The notes: generated from the letters alone by a model not told the origin. Positions 26,638 through 35,367 are shown, counted from the stretch's first letter. The stretch is 64,000 bases of DNA from JAVSMW01 sp032027005 (GCA_032027005.1 JAVSMW010000010.1:62001-126000); one strand, 5' to 3'. A program made the numbers and translations.

Positions 26638-27554
26638 TATTTATTTCTCACTTTTTTTAGTAAATCTTTAAAATAAGGCGGCAGCTCGATTTCGAATTCC
26701 ATGGGCTGGCCACCGGACGGGTGGCTAAACTGTAGTGAAAAGGCATGCAGAGCCTGGCCCTTAAGACCCAATGGGTTTTTTCGCGGCCCATACACCGGAT
26801 CCCCGGCAACCGGGTGTCCCAGGTAGGCCATATGGACCCTGATTTGATGGGTTCGCCCTGTTTCCAAAGCACACTCTGCCAGGGTATACTCACCAAACCG
26901 CTCCAGAATTCTGTACCTGGTTACAGCAGGCTTGGAGTTGCGGGTGATAACCGCCATTTTCTTGCGATCCTTGGGGTCCCGGCCAATGGGAGCATCCACA
27001 ACTCCTCCCGGTTCGGAAATATTGCCGTGCACCAGGGCAATATATTTCCGGGCAGCCGTATGTTCTTTGATCTGCCGGGCCAGCTCCAGGTGGGCATTGT
27101 CATTTTTAGCCACCATCAGCAGGCCCGAGGTATCCTTGTCAATCCTGTGCACAATTCCGGGCCGGATTATCCCATTAATGCCGGACAAATCATGGCAGTG
27201 TTCCAGCAAGGCATTAACCAGTGTACCGGAGTAATTTCCGGCCGCCGGATGAACAACCATCCCCTGGGGCTTATTGATTACCAAAAGATCGGCATCTTCA
27301 TAAACTATGTCCAGTGGTATATCTTCGGCTCTGACATCAAGTTGTTCAGGTTCCGGAATTGAAACAACAATCGTGTCACCGGCCCGCACCTTGTAATTGG
27401 CCTTACACTGAAGGCCATTAACCTCTACAGCCTGTTCGGCAATCAGTTTTTGAACCCTGGAACGGGTAAGCTCGTTATCCAGTTGTCCTATTAAAACATC
27501 CAGGCGTGTACCGGCTTTTTCAGCCGGCACAAAGTATTCCCATGAATCACTCAT
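26637..27554 (-). CDS. RluA/RluD family pseudouridine synthase
   Basis: Isomerises uridines to pseudouridine in RNA, probably 23S rRNA. The 305-residue protein has an N-terminal S4 domain (RLDVLIGQLDNELTRSRVQKLIAEQAVEVNG), the catalytic-Asp motif RPGIVHRIDKDTSGLLMVAKN and the C-terminal GRTHQIRVHMAYLGHPVAGDPVYG. It is in the lspA-rluD order common in Firmicutes, 34 nt after lspA. Which uridines it modifies cannot be told from sequence. Confidence 0.93.
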   Translation of the reverse strand: MSDSWEYFVPAEKAGTRLDVLIGQLDNELTRSRVQKLIAEQAVEVNGLQCKANYKVRAGDTIVVSIPEPEQLDVRAEDIPLDIVYEDADLLVINKPQGMVVHPAAGNYSGTLVNALLEHCHDLSGINGIIRPGIVHRIDKDTSGLLMVAKNDNAHLELARQIKEHTAARKYIALVHGNISEPGGVVDAPIGRDPKDRKKMAVITRNSKPAVTRYRILERFGEYTLAECALETGRTHQIRVHMAYLGHPVAGDPVYGPRKNPLGLKGQALHAFSLQFSHPSGGQPMEFEIELPPYFKDLLKKVRNK

Positions 27555-27588
27555 AAATTCCCTGCCTAACTGCTAACTTGAGACTCCG

Positions 27589-28074
27589 CTAACTGTCGGA
27601 AGTTTCTTCCCGCGGCAGCCTTCCCGCTTCGCCTGGGGTTCTGCTGTCACTTTTGAGAAGCTGGACAATGAGTATCCCAACTCCAAGCACTATAGCGACA
27701 TCTGCGATATTAAAAACCGGCCAGAACCGCAAATCAAAAAAGTCAATAACATGTCCAAACCTCAGCCTGTCTATAAAATTTCCTATAGCCCCGCCCGCCT
27801 GAAGTGAAAGTCCGTATTTCAACATGATTCTATCGTCCGGAATATATCTGAAAAGCAAAAATATCCCTACCATAACTAATATAGTGACAACAACAAAAAA
27901 GGTTGTCCGATATGGCAGCATGCCAAAAGCAGCCCCGGGGTTCCGGACATATGTAAGGTAAAAAATATTTTCAACCAGCTGCAGCGATTGGCCCTCCGCC
28001 AGTCTCCCCATCACCAGCCACTTCGACCACTGGTCCAAAAAAATTATTCCTGCCGCCAGGAGGAGAAACCTCAA
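27589..28074 (-). CDS. lspA: Lipoprotein signal peptidase (signal peptidase II)
   Basis: Membrane aspartyl protease that cleaves signal peptides from lipid-modified prolipoproteins. The 161-residue protein has four hydrophobic segments and both catalytic-Asp regions: GGAIGNFIDRLRFGHVIDFFD and FNIADVAIVLG. FLDQWSKWLV marks the N-terminal helix. The start is a TTG (comp. 28072-28074) with GAGGGAG 6 nt upstream and gives the family length; the long frame to 28176 would add 34 residues not seen in LspA. An unusual structured element lies upstream. Confidence 0.93.
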   Translation of the reverse strand: MRFLLLAAGIIFLDQWSKWLVMGRLAEGQSLQLVENIFYLTYVRNPGAAFGMLPYRTTFFVVVTILVMVGIFLLFRYIPDDRIMLKYGLSLQAGGAIGNFIDRLRFGHVIDFFDLRFWPVFNIADVAIVLGVGILIVQLLKSDSRTPGEAGRLPREETSDS

Positions 28075-28211
28075 GATAAACTCCCTCGTTTCAAGTTTTA
28101 TTATGGTTAATGTTATCACAGGCTGCAGTTGGTAATCAAGCACTGGCTGAGCAATGTCATCAAAATTATCCGGCAACCTTAATTTGACTTTCTGTCCACC
28201 ATAATCCCGCC

Positions 28212-28486
28212 GCAGGCATGACCGTTTACTCCAGTTTCCCTGGGCAGCATCTACTCCTTTAAGCTGTAAAGCTCCGGCAGCAATCCGGCGTCCCCGAACT
28301 TGACGGCTCAGTGGGCATCCCTAATTAGATGGCCGCCTCACGTCCAGCTATTACTGCCAGCGAAACTTCCCGGCGGCCTTCGCCGTCTTCGAACATACGG
28401 GGACTCCCCGGCTTGCTGCTCTCCGCTTTACAGCAAGATTCGTGACGATGCCGCCCAAGGGAAACTTCCGTAAACGGTCATGCCTG
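28212..28486. ncRNA. Large structured element, candidate non-coding RNA
   Basis: A 275-nt segment folds almost end to end. A perfect 18-bp terminal stem starts GCAGGCATGACCGTTTAC. Above it are stems AGTTTCCC/GGGAAACT, GGGC/GCCC and GCATC/GATGC; then GCTGTAAAGC/GCTTTACAGC (10 bp), GCAGCAA/TTGCTGC, GTCCCCG/CGGGGAC and GACGG/CCGTC; then an apical domain with GGCCGCC/GGCGGCC and a CATC/GATG arm. No ORF occupies it. It lies between a DksA-type gene and lspA, both on the minus strand, so minus-strand transcription is likely. A raiA-motif-like RNA or a MITE are possibilities I cannot confirm. Confidence 0.6.
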
Positions 28487-28506
28487 CTCTGAATTAATGG
28501 TTAGTA

Positions 28507-29247
28507 CTACAAATGGCTATTCTCCTGCCGGCCCTTCTTTTCCCGGCTGTGGATGGTTTCATCATCTTCCCCGTCGAAGTCCTGGTAAATCATCCCGTCT
28601 ACATTCTTTTCATAGGGAATCTGTTCCACCCGTTCCACTGTACCGACGTTTTCATCGGCATCCAGATACATGTGGTCAAAGTCTGTAATGCCGTTAACAC
28701 TGATGTCCTGCGGGGTTTCTGAGGTTCCCCATCTGGCTACCGATTGCCAGGTATCTTCACCGTCGAACATTATTTCGTCTTCCGCATCGCCCAGCTCCAG
28801 TTCAGAGTCATCATGCATAAATCCGCCGAAAGGCGGGGCAATTACGTCTTCTTCAATTGGCCGGGGATGCCTGTCCGGCAGAGCTTCCTCAGTTTCTTTG
28901 CATTTCCGGCACATTGTCGTAGAAGGCATGGCCTCAAGCCGTTCTAGAGGGATTTCCGCCCCGCAGGTATCACAAATGCCATAGGTGCCATTTTCGATGG
29001 CAGCCATGGCGTTATCAATTTTGGCGATAAGCCCTTCTGTTTGCTGCCGCAGGGCCAGATCCTTGCTTCTATCAAAGGTTTCGGTGCCCAGGTCGGCCGG
29101 GTGGTTATCATACATGGAAAGCTCACTGATGGAATCCTGCACCGGAATATCCAGAGCCCCTTCTTCCATATTGTTCAGTGTATGCTGTAGTTCCTGTTTC
29201 TCCTCAAGCAGTTTCTGGCGGAATTTGTTTTGCAGCTCCTTATTCAT
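28507..29247 (-). CDS. DksA/TraR C4 zinc-finger protein, YteA type
   Basis: A 246-residue protein. The N-terminal coiled coil (residues about 1-85) contains YDNHPADLGTETFDRSKD, a strong YteA-family marker, and is followed by a C4 zinc finger (CDTCGAEIPLERLEAMPSTTMCRKC). The C-terminal half is acidic, low in structure and of unknown function (FGGFMHDD, EDTWQSVARWGTSETPQ). Relatives bind the RNA polymerase secondary channel, and YteA-like proteins are linked to sporulation in Firmicutes. GGAGG sits 9 nt before the ATG. It is followed by the structured element on the same strand. Confidence 0.85.
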   Translation of the reverse strand: MNKELQNKFRQKLLEEKQELQHTLNNMEEGALDIPVQDSISELSMYDNHPADLGTETFDRSKDLALRQQTEGLIAKIDNAMAAIENGTYGICDTCGAEIPLERLEAMPSTTMCRKCKETEEALPDRHPRPIEEDVIAPPFGGFMHDDSELELGDAEDEIMFDGEDTWQSVARWGTSETPQDISVNGITDFDHMYLDADENVGTVERVEQIPYEKNVDGMIYQDFDGEDDETIHSREKKGRQENSHL

Positions 29248-29260
29248 TCAAAATGGCCTC

Positions 29261-29785
29261 CTATTCTATTATTTGTACAATTTCTTCCACAGGGCGTCTG
29301 GCCGGCGCCTTGTTCTCACCGGCCGGGTATCCTACAGGAATTATCACCACCGGACGCACCCCGCGCGGAAGTTCCATGACCTCAGCCACCAGTTTTTCGT
29401 CAAAAGCTCCCACCCAGCAGGTCCCTAAACCATACCCGCAAGCCGCCAGCATAATATTTTGGGCAGCTGCCGCCGAATCCTGAAGAGCATAGAGGTTTCT
29501 GCCCCGGTCATTGTATTTGGCAGCTAAAGTCTCCGGCTCGGTGCATACCACAATCACCACCGGGGCTTCGCCTACATAACTTTGATTCGTGGCTGCCCGG
29601 GCAAGCTCCCGTTTCTTTTTATCATTATAGACTACATAAAACTGCCAGGCCTGCAGATTGCCCGCCGTCGGAGCCCATCTGGCCGCATCAATTAGCCTGC
29701 CAATAGTCGCCCTGGGTACGAGATCTTCTTTAAAACTCCGCACACAACGTCTTTCCAGAATAGCCGCAATGACATCTTTAGTCAC
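29261..29785 (-). CDS. Nitroreductase family protein
   Basis: FMN-dependent NAD(P)H oxidoreductase of the nitroreductase fold. The 174-residue protein shows RRCVRSFKEDLVP at the FMN-phosphate site, APTAGNLQAWQFYVV and the C-terminal GYGLGTCWVGAF and PVGYPAGE. Physiological substrates of such short members are rarely known; they reduce quinones, nitro groups or flavins. The start is GTG with AAGGAGG 8 nt upstream. It is 13 nt before the DksA/TraR gene, so probably cotranscribed. Confidence 0.88.
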   Translation of the reverse strand: MTKDVIAAILERRCVRSFKEDLVPRATIGRLIDAARWAPTAGNLQAWQFYVVYNDKKKRELARAATNQSYVGEAPVVIVVCTEPETLAAKYNDRGRNLYALQDSAAAAQNIMLAACGYGLGTCWVGAFDEKLVAEVMELPRGVRPVVIIPVGYPAGENKAPARRPVEEIVQIIE

Positions 29786-29802
29786 AGAATTTTCCTCCTT
29801 GT

Positions 29803-30165
29803 TTAGTGCAGTCTTAAATTAGTCTGTACAATCCTGACTACTTCCGCTATCAGCCCGCCGATGACAGGGATGTTTAGTACCTGAAGCTTTCTGAGAACCA
29901 GTATCAATAACCCTCCCAGGATCGTGAATCCGACAGCCATTCCCAAGCCCCGGGCGACTCCGGAGAAGAAATTGATATAAAACAATCTGGCCGGGCGGTT
30001 CAGAAGTTCAACATATTCAGCCAGCTTCATTTTTTCCATAGCTATTCCCAGTTGCTCTATTTTATGTTCAAGGTAGCCCTCCTTTTGGGTAAGTACGCCC
30101 TCGTCTATCGGGTTCCTGGTTGCCAGTCTGATCACCTCCGCCAAGTTCAGTAATAATTTACCCAT
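29803..30165 (-). CDS. DUF5665 membrane protein
   Basis: A 120-residue protein. The segment EKMKLAEYVELLNRPARLFYINFFSGVARGLGMAVGFTILGGLLILVL includes one or two transmembrane helices and matches the DUF5665 family of small Firmicute membrane proteins. The C-terminal ends IGGLIAEVVRIVQ. Function is unknown. The listed ATG has no evident ribosome-binding site; a GGAGG lies about 35 nt inside, so a non-canonical start nearer residue 14 is possible. It is close upstream of the nitroreductase gene. Confidence 0.7.
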   Translation of the reverse strand: MGKLLLNLAEVIRLATRNPIDEGVLTQKEGYLEHKIEQLGIAMEKMKLAEYVELLNRPARLFYINFFSGVARGLGMAVGFTILGGLLILVLRKLQVLNIPVIGGLIAEVVRIVQTNLRLH

Positions 30166-30234
30166 ATTAGTTTTAAATAAACCGTCTTATCCTTTTAACA
30201 AATGCCAAACATATTAAGTGATGCCAGCAGTAAT

Positions 30235-30266
30235 AAAAAAAGTGGGCACCTCGGCTGAGGCACCCC
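30235..30266 (-). terminator. Intrinsic terminator of the cytochrome gene cluster
   Basis: On the minus strand GGGTGCCTC pairs with GAGGTGCCC around a 4-nt loop and is followed by ACTTTTTTT. It lies about 50 nt after the 6-haem cytochrome stop. Confidence 0.85.
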
Positions 30267-30313
30267 ATATCCCTTGGATTTAATGCTTACTTAAAACTGC
30301 TGCCATTTGTATT

Positions 30314-31822
30314 TTAGTGAATAGGTGCAGTACCTGCATCTACTTTATCCCAATAAGCACCATTGTTCTTCAACTGTTCGGCTTTGGAGTCGGTGTGACA
30401 CTTCCAGCATACAGACATGTTGGTGTAACGTTTAAGTGCCGAGGATGCGTTCACATCAGGTGTTTCCACAGCCTGGTCGCGGGCATCGAGCATGAGGGAC
30501 TTGTCAGTACCGTGAGCAAAGTGGCAGGTCAGACAAACCATGTTTTGATTCGCGGTCATTACCCCGTTTACAAGCTTTTCTTCACCAACCATCCCATCCT
30601 TAAGACCCTGAACAATCTTGTGGCGGAAGGCTTTGCTGAATGTTCCGGATGGATTTTGTGCGCTGCCGGAGTTGTAGTCAGTGTGGCAGGCTGAGCAGAA
30701 GCCGCTGACACCAGATTTGTAGCCGGTAACTGCAACAACTGGCAGACCCATGGCCTCAGCTGCGGCATTGGCAACGGTTGTGGTGTCAAATTTAACTACT
30801 GTGGCAGAAGCAACATCCCACTGAACTTCGGTAGCAATGTTAACACCGGCTAAGGCATTGTCAGGATCTGTGAAGAAACCACCGCGGTAGTTAACTTCGA
30901 GAACATCGTTGTAAGACTGGGTAGGATTACCCTTTACCTTATAGTTCCACTCAGCAGTGCCGTCACCGTCGGCATCATAGAGTACGCGGATCTGGGACCA
31001 GTATACCTTGGGAGTACCGTAGTTATAACCATAGAGGTACGGGCCGGCGATAATCTTGGAAGTTGCTGCACCGTCATTAGCTGAGTACTTGGTATGGCCT
31101 GCAGCATCAGTACCGTTAGAAACTACGTTAGCAGTGGTGGCAATGATTTTCTTGCCGCCATCTGCAGGTAAGGTGTTCCCAATACCGTTCGGGTTGTAAT
31201 GGAGAAGTCTGTCACTGTAGGAACCGTGCGGGCTGTGGCAGCTGGCGCAGGTAAAGTCTTTGCCCCAGGTACCGGCATCGGCGCTATTCCTGTTGCCGCC
31301 AGGAGCGGCACTGACTTTCATAATGCCTGTAGCCAGGTGAACAGAGGCGTTGCCTACAGCTTTATCAGGGTTGCCGCCAAAGGTACCGGCGTTAGAAGCT
31401 TCGAACACATTGTAGAAGCCCAATGTTCCGTCATGGCAGGCGGCACATGTATTGTAGATACCGTTTTTCACCAATAAGGCTCTTCCGGAAGCGGTGTGAG
31501 TCTGGTGGCAGGAAGCACAGGAGTTGGTATCATTGGCATATTCGCCATGAGTTCTTTGGTTGGGAATGTTTTTGATAACTTTCCCCAATGTGGAACCGTC
31601 ATTTACATCGATTCCATCACCTGTTTTGTGAGCGTTAACCTGGCCATTGGAAAGACCCCATTCACTGGTGACTGTTTGACCCTCTGTACCCGTCAGGGCT
31701 GAGGTGTAATTGTCCGAGGTCTGCTCGGGCGGATAATCTCCCGGTGCTGCCATTGCCGCACCTATCCCGAGTGTTAGCATTAAGGCCATTGCCAACGCTA
31801 AAACTAAGCTAATTTTTTTCAT
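30314..31822 (-). CDS. Secreted 6-haem c-type cytochrome
   Basis: A 502-residue protein with a classical signal peptide (MKKISLVLALAMALMLTLG, cleavage near AMA-APG) and six CXXCH haem-binding motifs: CASCH, CAACH, CASCH, CSACH, CLTCH and CWKCH. The pairing of motifs (CASCHQTH ... CAACHDGT, CASCHSPHGSYSD) is of the doubled-CXXCH type. Haem would be attached outside the membrane, where the protein could pass electrons through the cell wall. The start at 31822 has GGGGGAG 5 nt upstream; a longer frame to 31933 is an artefact. Last gene of the four-gene cytochrome cluster. Confidence 0.9.
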   Translation of the reverse strand: MKKISLVLALAMALMLTLGIGAAMAAPGDYPPEQTSDNYTSALTGTEGQTVTSEWGLSNGQVNAHKTGDGIDVNDGSTLGKVIKNIPNQRTHGEYANDTNSCASCHQTHTASGRALLVKNGIYNTCAACHDGTLGFYNVFEASNAGTFGGNPDKAVGNASVHLATGIMKVSAAPGGNRNSADAGTWGKDFTCASCHSPHGSYSDRLLHYNPNGIGNTLPADGGKKIIATTANVVSNGTDAAGHTKYSANDGAATSKIIAGPYLYGYNYGTPKVYWSQIRVLYDADGDGTAEWNYKVKGNPTQSYNDVLEVNYRGGFFTDPDNALAGVNIATEVQWDVASATVVKFDTTTVANAAAEAMGLPVVAVTGYKSGVSGFCSACHTDYNSGSAQNPSGTFSKAFRHKIVQGLKDGMVGEEKLVNGVMTANQNMVCLTCHFAHGTDKSLMLDARDQAVETPDVNASSALKRYTNMSVCWKCHTDSKAEQLKNNGAYWDKVDAGTAPIH

Positions 31823-31983
31823 CGTGTCTCCCCCTTTAATTCTTCTGGTCATTCTAGAATCTTTCACTATGCTTTGCACTGTTTCACCTCCTTTCACCAG
31901 CAGATTAGTGTTATTGCTTAAGTGGCAAACCACTTAACAACCTTATTGTATGGACCGGCCGGGAGCCGCCGGGGGTTATCCTG

Positions 31984-32994
31984 TTATGACTGGAACACGG
32001 CCACTCTCAGGTTCATGGTGTCTGTTACATAGACCCGGCCCCTGTCATCGACAAATAATCCATTAGGGAGGGCGAATTGCTTCTCTCCTTCACCATATCC
32101 GCCAAGATTGAATTTTTGCTTGCCGTCTTTGTCAAAAACATAAAGGCGGTGGGTCAAATTGCTGACTACAAAGACATTGCCTTGGTCATCGACCCCGATC
32201 CCCCTGGGGTTAACGAAAACGGAGGGGCCTTTGCCGTCAATGGAGCCATTAAGAATTTTTACAAACTTACCTGTTTTATCAAAAATATCGATTCTCTGGT
32301 TCCCGGTGTTGGTGACATACATGTTGCCTTCTCCATCCACACTGACTGCATTGGGAGCGTAAAGCCGGCCAGGTTCTTGCCCAGGCTTGCCAACCTCTTT
32401 GACCAGCTTGCCGGTGAGATCAAATACCCTAAGGCTGTGCAGCTGCACATCGGTAATATAAATCAGATCATCTTTGACGGTAATCCCTGCGGGTGCTTTA
32501 AAAATCTGATCGGATTCCTTTTTTTCCGCGAAAAGTCCGAGAAACTTGCCATCCTTGTCAAACTTGGCAACACTTCCTTTATACAGGTCAGCAACATATA
32601 TCACACCCTTGCTGTCTCCAGCTATCCCATAAGGAAACTGGAACTCTCCCGGCTTGTCGCCCCATTTGCCAAAGGTTTTAAGAGGATTTCCGGCATAATC
32701 GAAAATCTGCACTCTCTTATTATTGGTGTCGGCTACAAAAATCCTGTCTGCAACAACACTAACAGCCATCGGCTTGTCAAACTCGCCGCCGCCAAACTTG
32801 CCATAGATGAACTTGACGAAGGCCGGTTCACCGTTGGCAGTGGTTTCCACTTTATCGAGCCACTGGGTAATATCCTTGTTGGTCATGTAGGTATAAAGGA
32901 AGCCTGCCAGGGATGTGACAAACATAAGCTGGACAAGCCAGTAAACATATTTTCTTTTGATTGTGATTGTGCCTTTTTGTACAATTTCTGCCAT
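31984..32994 (-). CDS. Membrane-anchored NHL-repeat protein
   Basis: A 336-residue protein with one N-terminal transmembrane helix (about residues 16-37, no cleavable signal) and an outside-facing beta propeller built of about five to six NHL repeats, recognisable by repeated P-x-G-I/V ... D ... G-x-I-Y-V-A/T-D-x-x-x-x-x-V-x-x-F-D segments (FPYGIAGDSKGVIYVADL, APAGITVKDDLIYITDV, VNPRGIGVDDQGNVFVVS). NHL propellers near multihaem cytochromes are often partner or scaffold proteins; that role is inference. It lies between the TPR gene and the 6-haem cytochrome gene on the same strand. Confidence 0.88.
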   Translation of the reverse strand: MAEIVQKGTITIKRKYVYWLVQLMFVTSLAGFLYTYMTNKDITQWLDKVETTANGEPAFVKFIYGKFGGGEFDKPMAVSVVADRIFVADTNNKRVQIFDYAGNPLKTFGKWGDKPGEFQFPYGIAGDSKGVIYVADLYKGSVAKFDKDGKFLGLFAEKKESDQIFKAPAGITVKDDLIYITDVQLHSLRVFDLTGKLVKEVGKPGQEPGRLYAPNAVSVDGEGNMYVTNTGNQRIDIFDKTGKFVKILNGSIDGKGPSVFVNPRGIGVDDQGNVFVVSNLTHRLYVFDKDGKQKFNLGGYGEGEKQFALPNGLFVDDRGRVYVTDTMNLRVAVFQS

Positions 32995-33067
32995 ATTTAC
33001 CCCTGACTGGAATCGCAGCCAGGTTTCACCTCACTTGTCGTAGTCTGTTTACAAACCTGCCGGGCCT

Positions 33068-33754
33068 CTAATTCTCCAACCCTTTGGGACCGCCCAGTCT
33101 GGCCAGGGCATCTTTAGCCTCTTTAAAATTGGGATCATAATTTACAGCAGTAGTGTAAAGCTCACGCGCTCCGTCTTTGTCACCGCTCTTCTCGGCAGCG
33201 ACGCCAATCTGATAAATAACATCAGCTGAGCCGGGCTTTTCCTCATTGGCCCTGTTTAAGGCTGTAATAGCGTCCTTGTAATTCCCCTGGGCATTGTAGA
33301 TTACACCCATCTGCATAAAGTTCTTGTAATCCCGCGGAGCCAGCTTGGCTGCCTTACTGAATGCTTCCAGGGCCTCGTCATAGCTCTGCTGTTCTCTGTA
33401 TACCAGACCAACATTGTGAAATGCGTCAGCATACTTGGGATCGATTTCAGTGGCTATTTTCAGGTGCTGAAGGGCGTTTTTGTAATCACCTTTGAGGTAG
33501 TAGGTGTAGCCAAGGTTGACCCTGTCCTCGGCAACTTTTGGCTGAGCGTCAACTTTTGCCTTATAGAAGGCTAACTGCTGATCCAGGCGGCTCTCCTCCA
33601 AGGATTTCCAGAAGAAAACCTTCCCGGCGGCAAAACCGGCTCCTACAAAAACCACTGCGGAAATCAGGATTACTGCAATGGCCTGCAGCAGGGTAAAGCT
33701 TTTTTCATGAGATGGGATACGAAGCTTCTGAACATCGGGTGCAAGAGTACTCAT
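33068..33754 (-). CDS. Membrane-anchored TPR protein
   Basis: A 228-residue protein with one N-terminal transmembrane helix (about residues 22-46) followed by about four tetratricopeptide repeats (AEDRVNLGYTYYLKGDYKNAL, ADAFHNVGLVYREQQSYDEAL, YKNFMQMGVIYNAQGNYKDAI, ADVIYQIGVAAEKSGDKDGA). TPR arrays bind partner proteins; here probably cytochrome assembly or docking, as inferred from context. I use the ATG at 33754 with AGGAGG 9 nt upstream; an ATG three codons earlier overlaps the stop of the 12-haem gene as ATGA and directly abuts the box. Confidence 0.85.
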   Translation of the reverse strand: MSTLAPDVQKLRIPSHEKSFTLLQAIAVILISAVVFVGAGFAAGKVFFWKSLEESRLDQQLAFYKAKVDAQPKVAEDRVNLGYTYYLKGDYKNALQHLKIATEIDPKYADAFHNVGLVYREQQSYDEALEAFSKAAKLAPRDYKNFMQMGVIYNAQGNYKDAITALNRANEEKPGSADVIYQIGVAAEKSGDKDGARELYTTAVNYDPNFKEAKDALARLGGPKGLEN

Positions 33755-33759
33755 GAGTA

Positions 33760-34926
33760 TCATCCTCCTTTAGCTTCCTTGGTACTGTGACAACTGCTGC
33801 ACATATCTCTGACATGGCAGCTGAAGCATTTTGGGTCCAGTTTGCCAATTTTCTGAGGTACCTCTATAGGATGGGCATTACGCCACGGGGACTTATGGAT
33901 ACTGGGATGGCACGCAGAACAGGCGGCTTTCTGAGTAGTTCCACCAACATCAGTCCTGGGACTGTGGCAAACCAAACATTTGTCCTGAGTTTTGTCAGCC
34001 TCCCGGCCGTGGATAAAGGGCCACTCATCATTATGGCCAGGAGGCCGCTTTTGGTGGCAGGCAATACAGTATTCGTTAGTTCTGGCATAATCGGCATAAC
34101 CATTGGCCGAGCCTGTTTCCGCCTGCATAGAGTTCAGGTATTTGGCCACAGGGTCTTCTTCAGGCAGTTCCTTGGATACCACTCCAGGTGCTTTTATATA
34201 GGCGTGACAGGTATCGCAGTAATTAATATTCTGTTTTGCCTGTTGACCGTGGTTGGTTTTAAAGATTGGCTGCCGGTGGGACTCGGGCTTCATACTCCCG
34301 CTGTGACAGGCCTCACAAGCCACAGTAACCCCGCGCCGGCCATGGCAGTCCACACAAAGGTCCATAGTTGGCACGGTATTTTTAACGGTCATCAATTGGG
34401 CTCCCATAGTTTCATTCCATTTAGCTAAATCCCCTCCCATTGTCAAACCGCTGGAGGCAACCTTACCGTGGGCCACCCCCTGGTGGCACTTGACACACGG
34501 AACGCCTTTAGCATTGTGGCGGTCGTGGGGAATATTGAGATCGGGATAGGTGGTGGAAACTTTTCTATCCAGTGAATGGCACTGGATACAGCGGTTGTCT
34601 GGAATTTTTTCCGAAGACTTTATCGGAAGTTCGTAGGTTTTAGTTACATACTTGTACAATTCTTTGGCTGAAACTGCTTTATGTGCAAGGGCATTTACAA
34701 TCCCTGAGTCAACATGGCAGGTCACACAATCAACCTTGCTGTGGGCAGATGCCTGCCAGGTGGCAAACTCCGGCTTCATTATGTGACAAGTTGCACAAAA
34801 CTTCGGAGTCGAAGTCCCCCAGGTAATCCCGATCGCCGAAAGGACCAGCCCTACCAGAATTCCTGCGGAGACGATTGTGAATTTTAGTATTTTCTTTTTG
34901 TCAGTAAAGGACTTAATCATTTTCAT
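33760..34926 (-). CDS. Membrane-anchored 12-haem cytochrome c (NapC/NirT-like N-terminus)
   Basis: A 388-residue protein with one transmembrane helix at about residues 14-37 and twelve CXXCH motifs: CATCH, CVTCH, CIQCH, CVKCH, CVDCH, CEACH, CDTCH, CIACH, CLVCH, CSACH, CFSCH and CSSCH. The first (STPKFCATCHIMKPEF) follows the helix directly, as in NapC/NirT quinol oxidases, which suggests electron entry from menaquinol. The start at 34926 is preceded by a G-rich box; a longer frame to 34980 lacks support. First gene of the cytochrome cluster. Confidence 0.9.
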   Translation of the reverse strand: MKMIKSFTDKKKILKFTIVSAGILVGLVLSAIGITWGTSTPKFCATCHIMKPEFATWQASAHSKVDCVTCHVDSGIVNALAHKAVSAKELYKYVTKTYELPIKSSEKIPDNRCIQCHSLDRKVSTTYPDLNIPHDRHNAKGVPCVKCHQGVAHGKVASSGLTMGGDLAKWNETMGAQLMTVKNTVPTMDLCVDCHGRRGVTVACEACHSGSMKPESHRQPIFKTNHGQQAKQNINYCDTCHAYIKAPGVVSKELPEEDPVAKYLNSMQAETGSANGYADYARTNEYCIACHQKRPPGHNDEWPFIHGREADKTQDKCLVCHSPRTDVGGTTQKAACSACHPSIHKSPWRNAHPIEVPQKIGKLDPKCFSCHVRDMCSSCHSTKEAKGG

Positions 34927-35099
34927 CACGGTCCCCCCCGGGCCAGGGTAGTTCGATAATTCCAGAGGATTATGCTTCAATTATACAGCTCTTCTCCCCC
35001 TCGAAGCCTGCGGAGCTTTCCGGTCACTTAAAATGTATCACAAATTCTGTCAGTACACATGAGTCGAATTTCCTTAAATAACCTAGCCGTAAGTGCATT

Positions 35100-35143
35100 A
35101 AAAAAATGTCCTATCTTACCATGTTTCCGGTAAGATGGGACAT
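35100..35143 (-). terminator. Long hairpin with T-run upstream of the cytochrome cluster
   Basis: ATGTCC and ATCTTACC pair with GGTAAGAT and GGACAT (14 bp with one mismatch, 8-nt loop). On the minus strand this is followed by TTTTTTAATG. It would stop read-through from the response-regulator gene into the cytochrome promoter region. Confidence 0.75.
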
Positions 35144-35217
35144 ATACTTAGGTATATAGATCTGGAATATAGCTAAGCCAAGGGTATAATAAATAAAGTT
35201 TCCCATTCATCGTCTTA

Positions 35218-35340
35218 TGTGCCGGTCAAAAGCGAGTATAGCAAGGAAGCAATTTTACCGACGCCGGAGTCGTACTGGCATGTACGTCGACAAGTCGGTA
35301 AAATTGCCGACGCCGCTAGACGACGCTTTTCACCGGCACA
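35218..35340. repeat. 123-bp palindromic element (MITE-like)
   Basis: Terminal arms TGTGCCGGTCAAAAGCG (35218-35234) and its near-perfect reverse complement (35324-35340, one mismatch) enclose a second perfect 14-bp inverted repeat GCAATTTTACCGAC (35249-35262 with 35294-35307) and an apical GTCGTAC/GTACGTCGAC-type arm. No ORF of quality. The design is that of a small palindromic mobile element or a structured RNA. The rest of 34927-35353 holds only terminators and the promoter region of the cytochrome cluster. Confidence 0.65.
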
Positions 35341-35367
35341 AAAAAGCCGCGGGTTATTGCCCGTGGC
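35340..35367 (-). terminator. Intrinsic terminator at the end of the response-regulator gene
   Basis: On the minus strand GCCACGGG-6 nt-CCCGCGGC (one mismatch) followed by TTTTTT. The TAA stop codon is in the loop. Confidence 0.85.
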
